The translations under genes were made by a program, and so were the position numbers. From JACVRW01 sp963819635 (GTDB lineage Bacteria > Actinomycetota > Thermoleophilia > Solirubrobacterales > Thermoleophilaceae): 64,000 nucleotides of DNA. Positions 1 to 14,658 of the stretch are shown one piece after another. The stretch lies in the NCBI GenBank assembly GCA_963819635.1, contig CAWFWX010000006.1, forward strand, positions 62,001 through 126,000, in the 5' to 3' direction. Every line of letters begins with the position of its first letter. The stretch's first letter is position 1. The notes beneath the pieces are model-generated. The model had not been told where the DNA came from and did not search any database. It saw nothing but the letters and a program-made list of their open reading frames with translations.

Positions 1-942
1 CGTCCTCGTAATCGCGCAGCAGGATGCGCACGACGTCGGCGCTGAAGACCTCGCATAGGCGCTCCACGAGCACCTCGACCAACTCGTCGAGGTCGAGATG
101 CGTCAGCGCCGCCTCCGTGACCTGCTGGAGCTTCCCGATCGTCTGGACGACCGCCTCCGCCTCGGCCCGCGCGGCTCGCTCGGCCTCCGCGAGCCGCTGC
201 TCGGTCACGTCGACCACCTGCCAGATGTAGCCCTGCGGGCGGTCATGACTGTCGGCGGTGAGCGAGACGCTCACGATCGCGTGAACCACGTCGCCGTCCG
301 GGCGCACGAAGCGCTTCTCCGACTGGTCGAACAGCGGCCGGTCGCTCAGAAGCCGGCGTACCGCGTCCCGCTCGTGCTCCCGGTCGTTCGGGTGGACCAG
401 GTCCCACAGCGGCTGCCGGAGCAGCTGCGTCTGCGAGCGACCGAGCAGCTCGCAGAGCGCGTCGTTCACCTCCAGCCAGCGGCCGTTCACGGTGCTGAGC
501 CCCATCCCGATCGGGGCGCCCTCGAACGCGGCCCGGAAGCGCTCCTCCGAGGCACGCAGCTCCGCGCTCTTCTGCTGCAGCTCGAGCAGCATCGCGACCT
601 TCGACCGGAGCATGTCGGGGTCGACCGGCTTCAGCATGTAGTCGACCGCGCCCGCCGAGTAGCCGCGGGTGACCTGCTCGGCGTCGGCGTCGCCCGCCGT
701 GAGGAAGACGATGGCGGTGTCCTCGTGGCGGTCGCGCCGCTTGATCATCTCGACGGTCTGAAAGCCGTCGAGGCCGGGCATGCGCACGTCCATGACGATC
801 ACGGAGAAGTCGTCGTGGAGGAGCCGCTTGAGCGCCTCCTCCCCGGACGGCGCCGTGATCACCTCACGGCCGAGCGGCTCCAGCACCGTGCGGAGGGCCA
901 CGAGGCTCTCCGGCTGGTCGTCGACCACGAGTATGGCGCCGC

Positions 943-958
<16 letters not shown>
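1..958 (-). CDS. REC-PAS-GAF signalling protein (3' part outside window)
   Basis: Cytoplasmic signal-transduction protein, read on the minus strand and cut by the window edge after about 319 codons. The GTG start at 958-956 lies inside the end of the hybrid kinase gene (16-base overlap), so the two are probably translationally coupled. Residues 8-125 form a receiver domain: acidic pair D13/D14, phospho-acceptor D57 in VIVMDVRMPG, and K110 in the LKP motif. A PAS domain follows (about 130-255, starting SEERFRAAFEGAPIGMG), then a short helix and the start of a GAF domain (LDELVEVLVERLCEVFSAD). The output domain, either a histidine kinase or a PP2C/SpoIIE phosphatase, lies outside the window, so the final function is open. 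It is likely the partner of the upstream kinase. Confidence 0.85.
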
Positions 959-6480
<5,522 letters not shown>

Positions 6481-6558
6481 CCTTCCTCCTTGGACCAGTT
6501 GCGACGGCAAGCGGTCCGGGGGCCAGTCCCAGACCTGTGATTTCGGCGTGGAGAAGGT

Positions 6559-6574
6559 AATCACCCGGGGGTGA
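6559..6574. promoter_or_regulatory. Palindrome ATCACCC-gg-GGGTGAT between divergent genes
   Basis: A perfect 7-base inverted repeat with a 2-base centre sits in the interval between the divergent kinase and enoyl-CoA hydratase genes. Its size and position suit a dimeric regulator's operator. No regulator is identified, so the role is inferred. Confidence 0.45.
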
Positions 6575-6640
6575 TACGCGCAAGCCGGTACTAAACGGAT
6601 GAACTACGTCATTCACGGGCTGGGGTTTACGCTCCGAGTC

Positions 6641-7426
6641 ATGAACGTGATCTGGGAACAGGACGGCGCCGTCGGGCGGATCACCCTCAACCGGCCCGAC
6701 TCGCTCAACTCCTGGACCGATGAGTTCGGACGGGAGCTGAAGCAGGCCGTCATGGGCGACGCGGCCGACGAGAGCGTTCGCGCGGTCCTCATCACCGGGG
6801 CCGGGCGCGGCTTCTCGTCGGGCGCCGACCTGAAATCCGGCTTCGACCCGGACCCCGACGACGGCATGCCCGACATCCGCAAGGAGCTGCACGGGCTCTA
6901 CCACCCGATCATCGCCGGCGTCCGGCGGCTCGAGAAGCCCGTCGTGGCCGCCGTGAACGGCCCGGCGGTCGGCATCGGCGCCTCGCTGGCGTTCGCATGC
7001 GACCTTGTCCTCGCCGCCGAGTCCGCCTACTTCGGGCTCGCATTCGTGAACATCGGCCTCATGCCCGACGGCGGGTCGACGCTCTTCGTGCCCGCCGCGG
7101 TCGGCAAGGCGCGCGCGTTCCAGATGGCGCTGCTCGGCGAGCGCGTGCCCGCGCGGCAGGCGCTCGAGTGGGGGCTCGTGAACTACGTCCACCCGGACGA
7201 CGCGCTCATGGTCTGGGCCAACGAGCTGGTGTCGAAGCTCGCCGCGGGCCCCACGCGCTCGTACGCGGGCTCGAAGCAGGCCCTCAACCGGATGCTCTAC
7301 CCGGACCTGGACGGGCAGCTCGACCTCGAGGCGGAGCTGCAGCACGCGCTCGCGCGGACGAAGGACTTCCAGGAGGGCGTGACCGCCTTCGTGGAGAAGC
7401 GCGACCCGGCCTTCGAGGGGGTCTGA
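6641..7426 (+). CDS. Enoyl-CoA hydratase/isomerase family protein (PaaG-like)
   Basis: Crotonase-fold protein of 261 residues, probably acting in fatty acid or aromatic acyl-CoA breakdown by hydrating or isomerising a trans-enoyl-CoA. The N-terminal part has LNRPDSLNSW and the CoA/oxyanion-hole segment LITGAGRGFSSGADL. The second oxyanion loop is NGPAVGIGASLAFACDL, and NIGLMPDGGST occupies the active-site region. The mix resembles PaaG-type isomerases more than classical EchA, but the substrate cannot be read from sequence. A start at 6599 is possible, but the 14 extra residues do not resemble the family, so the ATG at 6641 is preferred. The stop codon lies inside the first GGGGTCTGACCCC palindrome, which may therefore act as its transcript end. 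Confidence 0.9.
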   Translation: MNVIWEQDGAVGRITLNRPDSLNSWTDEFGRELKQAVMGDAADESVRAVLITGAGRGFSSGADLKSGFDPDPDDGMPDIRKELHGLYHPIIAGVRRLEKPVVAAVNGPAVGIGASLAFACDLVLAAESAYFGLAFVNIGLMPDGGSTLFVPAAVGKARAFQMALLGERVPARQALEWGLVNYVHPDDALMVWANELVSKLAAGPTRSYAGSKQALNRMLYPDLDGQLDLEAELQHALARTKDFQEGVTAFVEKRDPAFEGV

Positions 7427-7505
7427 CCCCGCGTGATCCGCCGGAGGGGGTCTGACCCCGCGTGATCCGCCGCGGAGCAGTAGCGCAAACCGGGGTCAGA
7501 CCCCC
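7415..7505. repeat. Cluster of GGGGGTCTGACCCC palindromes (two direct, one inverted)
   Basis: A 29-base unit (gagggggtctgacccc plus gcgtgatccgccg) occurs twice in perfect tandem at 7415-7443 and 7444-7472. A third, inverted copy of the palindromic core lies at 7492-7505. Each core can form a short hairpin, and the first overlaps the stop codon of the enoyl-CoA hydratase. It resembles REP-type intergenic repeats. A termination role is possible, but there is no T-run. Confidence 0.8.
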
Positions 7506-7722
7506 TCACGCCGCGCGGGCACTCGGGGCGGCCGCGCTCGGGGCCGTGGCGCTCGGCGCAGTCGCGATCGGACGACTGGCCATTCGGCGCGCGGTCATCA
7601 GGCAGCTCCGCATCGAGGAGCTCGACGTGGGCAGGCTGCGGGTGCGCGAGCTCGAGGTGGGGTCGAAGGTGGGCCCACCCGGAGCCGCACCGGGCGAGGC
7701 CCCGTTCGGCCCGCCGGACTGA
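7462..7722 (+). CDS. Small hydrophobic-repeat protein, unknown function
   Basis: An 86-codon frame starting with GTG inside the palindrome cluster. From about residue 20 it has a quasi-repeating A-(L/I)-G pattern (ALGAVALGAVAIGRLAIRRAV) that changes into a regular (R/E)-L-x-V pattern (EELDVGRLRVRELEV), like a short pentapeptide-type beta-solenoid. The first 20 residues derive from the repeat and may not be translated; a downstream in-frame GTG near 7546 is an alternative. No known domain is recognised. The regular periodicity and third-position GC favour a real gene, but the evidence is modest. Confidence 0.45.
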   Translation: MIRRGAVAQTGVRPPHAARALGAAALGAVALGAVAIGRLAIRRAVIRQLRIEELDVGRLRVRELEVGSKVGPPGAAPGEAPFGPPD

Positions 7723-7785
7723 CCCCTCGGCACAACCGGCACGAAGTGGAGCCGTCGTCGGAGCCGAGGATATGATCACGCGGCC

Positions 7786-8651
7786 TTGCCCACCGGCACG
7801 CCCCGACGCCTGCTTCTGGCTGCTTTCTCGGCGGCCATCCTCGCCGTCCTGATCGCGGCTCCGTCCGCCTTCGCGGACGCGTTTACGCCCGAATCCGGCG
7901 GCTCGCCGAACGGCGACGACATCAGCACCCTCTACAAGCTCACGCTCTACATCGGGATCGTGATCTTCCTGCTGGTCTGGGGCACGCTGATCTGGTCGCT
8001 CGTGAAGTACCGGGCCCGTCGCGACGGCGTGGCCCACCAGATCCGGGGGAACACGCCGCTCGAGATCGGCTGGACCGTGGGCGCGGCGTCGATCCTCGTG
8101 ATCCTCACCGTCGTGACCTTCCTGTACCTCGACGACATCGAGAACCCGCCCGCCTCGGGCCCGAACGGCCTGAGCGCGTCGGCGTCTCAGTTCGCCACGA
8201 TCAACCAGCCCGACCCGCCGAGGAGCGGCGGCCCGTTCCTCACGATCGGCGTGAACGGCCAGCAGTACATCTGGCGCTACGACTATCCGGGCGCCCAGCA
8301 GCTCTTCTCCTACAACGAGATGGTCGTTCCCACCGACACGACGATCGTGCTGAAGATCGAGGCCTCGGACGTGATCCACTCCTGGTGGATCCCGAAGTTC
8401 GGGCCGAAGGCCGACGCGGTGCCCGGGCACGTGAACGACACCTGGTTCAAGGTGCCGGCCGACAAGGCGGGCGTCTACCGCGGCCAGTGCGCCGAGCTGT
8501 GCGGGCCGAACCACGCGGACATGCGCGCGATCGTGCGCGCCGTGCCTCCGGATGAGTTCGAGCAGTGGGCGCGGGACAAGCGTGAGCAGATCCAGGCCGC
8601 CGGCGAGGCGCTGGCCGAGCAGCGCAAGCAGCGGGAGGCCGAGGGCAACTA

Positions 8652-8652
<1 letters not shown>
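7786..8652 (+). CDS. ctaC: Cytochrome c oxidase subunit II (aa3 type)
   Basis: Membrane-anchored subunit that accepts electrons from cytochrome c at the CuA centre and passes them to subunit I. An N-terminal signal or anchor (RRLLLAAFSAAILAVLIAAP) is followed by two transmembrane helices (about 48-70 and 95-118) and the exposed cupredoxin domain. The CuA ligands are present: H198 in DVIHSWWIP, then C235, C239, H243 and M246 in CAELCGPNHADM. There is no C-terminal haem c domain, unlike the second ctaC in this window. The start is a TTG, the only in-frame candidate that keeps the signal peptide. The stop TAG overlaps the ctaD GTG by one base, so this begins a ctaC-ctaD-ctaA-ctaB operon. Confidence 0.95.
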
Positions 8653-10357
<1,705 letters not shown>

Positions 10358-10358
<1 letters not shown>

Positions 10359-11293
10359 TGCGGCGGCTCGTACTCGCGACCGGGATCGCCACCTTCGTCC
10401 TCATCATCGTGGGCGGGGTGGTGCGGGTCTCCGACTCCGGCCTCGGCTGTGGTCCCGCCGGCTCCGGCTTCCACGGCTGGCCGTTCTGCAACGGCGACGT
10501 GGTGCCGGGCGTGGACCTCAACTCGATCGTCGAGTACACGCACCGTGTGCTGGCCATCGTCGTCGGCTTCATGCTCCTCGCGATCTTCGTCATGGCCTGG
10601 CGCCGTCACCGCGAGTACCTCCTCCCCGCCGCGGGCCTGCTGGTGCTGGTCATCGCGCAGGGGGCGCTCGGCGGCGCGACCGTCGAGGAGAACCTCGAGG
10701 AGGCCTACGTGGCCGCGCACCTCTGCCTCGCGATGCTCCTGCTCGGCGGCCTCCTGTACCTGTATCGCGCCGTGAGTGGCGCGAGCGTCACCGACGGGGG
10801 ACCGCGGCTGCGCGCTCTCGGGGCCGTGGCGTCGGTGGCCGTGCTGTGCACCATCGTCGCCGGCGGCTACATGGCGGGCACGCAGAACTACGGCCGCGCC
10901 GACTACCGGCTCGGCGAGGGCGCGCACCACGCATGCGGCAAGCAGTTCCCCACCTGCAACGGCGAGTTCATGCCGTTCGGGAAGGCCGAGCTCGTGGACA
11001 TCCACCTCACGCACCGGGCGTTCATGTACGTCGCGGCGCTGCTTGTGACGTGCCTTGTGGTGGTGGCCGTCCGGCGCGGCGTCCTGACGCGCTGGGCCTG
11101 GGCGCTCGCCGGGCTGCTCGCGCTCCAGATCCTCGTCGGCGCCCTCAACGTATGGCTCGACGAGTACGAGCTCCTGATCCTGCTGCACCTCGCGCTCGGG
11201 ACGCTCCTGTGGGGCACCACCCTCGGGATGACGCTCCAGCTCGCGCCGGCCCGCGAGCGCGCGCCCCGGCGCGCCGAGGCGGTGGCCGCCTGA
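10358..11293 (+). CDS. ctaA: Haem A synthase (COX15/CtaA family)
   Basis: Integral membrane monooxygenase that oxidises the C8 methyl of haem O to give haem A for the oxidase. It has 311 residues and about eight transmembrane helices in two similar halves. Conserved His positions are visible in VEYTHRVLAIVVG, AAHLCLAMLL, LTHRAFMYVAA and LLHLALGTLLWG, and the extracytoplasmic Cys pair motif in GLGCGPAGSGFHGWPFCNG. A second Cys pair lies in HHACGKQFPTCNG. TGATG overlaps join it to ctaD before and ctaB after. Confidence 0.94.
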
Positions 11294-12174
11294 TGGACGC
11301 GGTCGTAGCACGAGCCGCATGGCGCACGGTCATCTCGGACCTGTTCGAGATGACCAAGCCGAAGGTGCAGTCGCTGCTGCTCTTCACGACCGTCACGACC
11401 ATGTATGTGGCGGGCGACCCGTCGCTCGGCCTCGTGGCGCTCACCTGCCTGGGCGGGGCGCTCTCCGCGGGCGGAGCGGGAGCGATCAACCATGTGATCG
11501 ACCGGGACATCGACCGCGCCATGCGGCGCACCGCGAACCGCCCCGTCGCGTCCGGGCGCATCTCCCCCGCCACCGGGCTCGCCTTCGGGATCGCGCTCGG
11601 CGCGGCCGCGTTCGTCCTGCTGGCCGCCACGGTGAACCTGCTTGCCGCGGCGCTGTCGCTCTCCGGCCTGCTCGGCTACGTGTTCGTCTACACGCTCTGG
11701 CTGAAGCGCACGACGCCGCAGAACATCGTGATCGGCGGGGCCGCGGGCGCGGTGCCGCCGCTCGTCGCCTGGGCCGCGGTGACCGGCGAGCTCACGGGCA
11801 CGCCGCTGTACCTGTTCGCGATCATCTTCTTCTGGACGCCGCCGCACTTCTGGGCGCTGTCGCTGCTCATGAAGGACGACTACGCGCGCGCCGGGGTGCC
11901 GATGCTGCCGGTGGTGCGCGGCGAGCACGAGACGCGCCGCCAGATCGTGCTCTACACCGTCCTGCTGTACGCGGTGAGCCAGCTGCCCTTCTGCGCGGGT
12001 GCGTTCGGCGCGACCTACCTGATCGCCTCCGTGCTGCTCGGGGCGGCGTTCATCTACGGCGCTGTGCGCCTGGCGCGGCACCCGGAGCGCCGCAACGCGC
12101 TGCGCCTCTACCTGTACTCCCTTGCCTACCTGGCGGCGCTGTTCGCCGCGATGGTGGCCGACGTCCGCCTATAG
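11293..12174 (+). CDS. ctaB: Protohaem IX farnesyltransferase (haem O synthase)
   Basis: UbiA-family membrane prenyltransferase (293 residues, about nine helices) that adds a farnesyl group to protohaem to give haem O. The first Asp-rich motif is NHVIDRDIDRAMRRTANRP, the cytoplasmic loop with YTLWLKRTTPQN is typical of CtaB, and WTPPHFWALSLLMKDDYARAG matches the second conserved block. The ATG overlaps the ctaA stop (TGATG). It supplies CtaA, so this operon carries haem A synthesis beside its user. Confidence 0.96.
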   Translation: MDAVVARAAWRTVISDLFEMTKPKVQSLLLFTTVTTMYVAGDPSLGLVALTCLGGALSAGGAGAINHVIDRDIDRAMRRTANRPVASGRISPATGLAFGIALGAAAFVLLAATVNLLAAALSLSGLLGYVFVYTLWLKRTTPQNIVIGGAAGAVPPLVAWAAVTGELTGTPLYLFAIIFFWTPPHFWALSLLMKDDYARAGVPMLPVVRGEHETRRQIVLYTVLLYAVSQLPFCAGAFGATYLIASVLLGAAFIYGAVRLARHPERRNALRLYLYSLAYLAALFAAMVADVRL

Positions 12175-12498
12175 ATGCCGCCGCCCGTTCCCGCGAAGAG
12201 GCTGGCGGTGGTCGCGTGCATGGACGCGCGCGTGAACGTCGAGCGGATCCTTGGGCTCGAGGAGGGCGACGCACACGTAATCCGCAACGCCGGCGCGCTC
12301 GTGACCGACGACGTGAAGCGCTCGCTCGAGGTGTCGCGCTCGCTCGGCACCGAAGAGGTCGTGGTGATGCTCCACACGGACTGCGGCGGCCGCAGGGGCG
12401 ACCTGGACGCGGCCGCCCGCGACGCCGCGGCGGAGATCGGCGGCCGCGTGCGCTCGTGCGTGTACGACGTGGACGCTCGCGAGCTCCGCGAGGTCTAG
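12175..12498 (+). CDS. Shortened beta-carbonic anhydrase-like protein
   Basis: 107 residues; the ATG follows directly on the ctaB stop. The beta-carbonic anhydrase zinc motif is intact: CMDARVNVERILGL gives the first Cys and the Asp-Arg dyad, and LHTDCGG gives the His and second Cys. HVIRNAGALVTDD is also family-typical. Small actinobacterial relatives are about 160 residues; here the segment between HTDCG and the C-terminal strand is reduced to about 15 residues, and the end (SCVYDVDARELREV) still matches the family. It may be an active minimal enzyme, or a CO2/bicarbonate-binding relic linked to respiration by operon context. Confidence 0.8.
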   Translation: MPPPVPAKRLAVVACMDARVNVERILGLEEGDAHVIRNAGALVTDDVKRSLEVSRSLGTEEVVVMLHTDCGGRRGDLDAAARDAAAEIGGRVRSCVYDVDARELREV

Positions 12499-12553
12499 CC
12501 GCACGCCCGGCCCGGGGCGCTCGGGATCGACGCCCACCACACGAGCTCGTCCA

Positions 12554-12582
12554 ACCCGGGGTATGCGCGAAGCACCCCGGGT
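12554..12582. terminator. Hairpin with 9-bp perfect arms (ACCCGGGGT/ACCCCGGGT)
   Basis: Perfect inverted arms 12554-12562 and 12574-12582 enclose an 11-base loop, 56 bases after the carbonic anhydrase stop. It suits the end of the cta operon transcript, though without a T-run. It could also act on the next gene. Confidence 0.5.
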
Positions 12583-12881
12583 ACCTCCACGATATGGCTA
12601 CCAATGACCCATTCGGCGACTTCCGCCGTCGGCGCGGAGGGCTGCACGTGGAGGCGTCCGGTCCCCGAGCGACCAGCCATGCCGAAGCCGCCGGAACCGT
12701 GATGTAGGCCAGGGTTGGTGCTCTCGTAGGCGAGGAAACCGTCACGCTGGGCCACACCCAGGTCCCGCTCGACAAGGACGAGCTGGTTCTGGGCCTGCTG
12801 GCCGCTCCGGGGCTGCCCACCGAGATCGCCGAGGAGCTCGCGGCCGACCTGCCGCCCCTGCTCGCGGAGCGCGTCACCGAC

Positions 12882-13880
12882 GTGGTCTCGTGGCGAGTCC
12901 CCGTCCTCACGGAGCCCGAGGCAACTCACTTGACGAGCGGCCTGGACGCGATCGACCTGGGTCGCGAGCGCATGCTGCTTCACGGGTGGGATCTCGCCGT
13001 GTGCGTGACCGACGCCCCGCTGCGCATAGGGAGGCGGCCGATCGTGGCCGATGCGAGCGCCACGCACGGGGTTGCGCTGATCTCGCTGCCGGCGCTCGGG
13101 GCGATGCAGACGCGCCGGCGAGCTCGCGACGCGGTGATCCGGCTGGTAGACGGCTTGGTCGGCGAGAGCCTCGAGACAGGACACGGCGTGACGGGACGAC
13201 GCGTCCGCGTCGGGCGGCGGCTGGCCGAGCTCGCGGCACCGATCCGCGCGGTCGAGGCGCCGGATGCCGACGACGTGGACCTGCGCTTTGTCGCCGCGGT
13301 CGCGCGCGGGAACCTTCGGCTACTGACCGGCATGATCCGCGCCAACCGGCCCTGGCGCCTGATCGTGCGCCTCTCGCGCGCGCTCGCGGCCGCTGCCGCG
13401 GCGGTGGCGCTGGCGCTCGTGACCTCAGACCTCTGGAAGCTCTCGGACGCACTCGACTGGATTCGCCTACTCGCGCTTACGGTGCTGTCGGTCGGCGCAA
13501 CGGTGCTCTGGCTGATCGTGTCGCACCGCCTGTGGGAGCGGCCGCAGGGGCGGGCCAGCCGCGAACAGACCGTGCTCTTCAACGTCGCAACGGCGCTCAC
13601 GCTGCTGCTGGGCGTTGCGTTCCTCTACGCGGCGCTGTTCGCGATGACGCTCCTGGGGGCGGCGCTGGTCATCGACAGCGGCGTCATGGCGCAGGCGCTC
13701 GGCCATGACGCGGGCATCGGCGACTACGCGGCCCTCGCCTGGATGGCGAGCTCGCTCGGCACGGTCGCCGGCGGCCTGGGCGGCGGCCTTGAGAGCGACG
13801 AGGCCGTGCGCGAGGCCGCGTACGGCTACCGGGCGGAGCGCACGAGCGAGCGCGAGAGTCGGGTGCCGGCGCGTGCCTGA
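12882..13880 (+). CDS. Membrane protein of unknown function, probably missing its true 5' end
   Basis: 332 residues from a GTG. The first half is soluble (HGWDLAVCVTDAPLRIGRRP; VADASATHGVALISLP), and the second half has about four transmembrane helices (around 170-190, 195-215, 235-265, 280-300). No known domain is recognised. Coding-like sequence clearly continues upstream in the same frame to about 12708 (it reads TLGHTQVPLDKDELVLGLL further up), but this stretch has no ATG, GTG or TTG. Directly before it an in-frame TAG (12705-12707) ends a 37-codon ORF that starts with ATG at 12594. The gene may be broken by a nonsense change, start at an unusual codon, or begin at 12882. Confidence 0.65.
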   Translation: MVSWRVPVLTEPEATHLTSGLDAIDLGRERMLLHGWDLAVCVTDAPLRIGRRPIVADASATHGVALISLPALGAMQTRRRARDAVIRLVDGLVGESLETGHGVTGRRVRVGRRLAELAAPIRAVEAPDADDVDLRFVAAVARGNLRLLTGMIRANRPWRLIVRLSRALAAAAAAVALALVTSDLWKLSDALDWIRLLALTVLSVGATVLWLIVSHRLWERPQGRASREQTVLFNVATALTLLLGVAFLYAALFAMTLLGAALVIDSGVMAQALGHDAGIGDYAALAWMASSLGTVAGGLGGGLESDEAVREAAYGYRAERTSERESRVPARA

Positions 13881-13992
13881 GACACCCGTGCCTGCCCGGG
13901 GACGGGTAATCGCCTGCGCTTCCGAGCACCGGCGACGGACGCACTCCGGCCGGGGCGGCCAGGCCGACCGACCCCGCGGCTAGCTTGCGCCC

Positions 13993-14658
13993 GTGGTCTC
14001 CTTCGCGCGGCGCGAGCCGTCCGCCGTCCTGCTGGCCGCGCAGCTCGCGGGCGTCCTCGTCTACCCGGCGATGGAGGGGAACGACGTCGGCCGCTCGCTG
14101 TTCAGCGTCTTCGGGATCCTGATCCTCGGGCTGGTGGTGCTGGCGGTCCGCAGCTCGCCCGGGTTCACCTGGGTCGCGGTGCTGCTCGGGATCCCCGCGA
14201 CGATCCTGCTCCTGATCCAGGCGGTCACGCAGGATGACGCGCTCCTCCCCTACTCCTCCGCGCTCGAGGCGGTCCTCTACTTCTACGCCGCCTATGCCCT
14301 GATCGCGTACATGCTGGAGGACCACCAGATCACGCGCGACGAGCTGTTCGCCGTCGGCGCGACTTTCACGCTCGTGGCGTGGGCGTTCGCGTACCTGTTC
14401 GTGGTCTACCAGGCGATCGAGCCGGACAGCTTCACGGCGGCCGTGAACGCGGGCGCGGACCGAAGCTGGATGGAGCTCCTGTTCCTGAGCTTCACGACGC
14501 TGTCGAGTACGGGCCTCGGCGACGTGATCCCGATCACCCCGTTCGCGCGCAGCCTCGTGATGATGGAGCAGCTCACGGGCGTGGCGTACATCGCAATGGT
14601 GGTCTCGCGCCTGGTGGGCCTGCTGGTGCTGCACCCGCAGGGTGCGAAGCGGCGCTAG
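13993..14658 (+). CDS. Potassium-channel-like ion channel protein
   Basis: 221 residues with about six hydrophobic segments. Near the end is a pore loop, SFTTLSSTGLGDVIPITPF, which matches the K+ channel filter region (T-x-G-x-G-D) with SSTGLGD in place of the usual TTVGYGD. One helix follows (GVAYIAMVVSRLVGLLVL). No RCK or other cytoplasmic regulatory domain is attached. The GTG at 13993 gives a short N-terminus before the first helix. It converges with the trehalase gene, whose end it overlaps by four bases. Selectivity for K+ is inferred from the filter. Confidence 0.82.
   Translation: MVSFARREPSAVLLAAQLAGVLVYPAMEGNDVGRSLFSVFGILILGLVVLAVRSSPGFTWVAVLLGIPATILLLIQAVTQDDALLPYSSALEAVLYFYAAYALIAYMLEDHQITRDELFAVGATFTLVAWAFAYLFVVYQAIEPDSFTAAVNAGADRSWMELLFLSFTTLSSTGLGDVIPITPFARSLVMMEQLTGVAYIAMVVSRLVGLLVLHPQGAKRR

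Noticed and set aside
10846..11292. Upstream extension of the ctaB frame
   Set aside because: It overlaps ctaA in another frame and lacks family similarity; the ATG at 11293 overlaps the ctaA stop as in the rest of the operon.
12495..13184. Minus-strand open frames opposite the membrane protein gene
   Set aside because: No domains, and composition typical of antisense frames in high-GC DNA.
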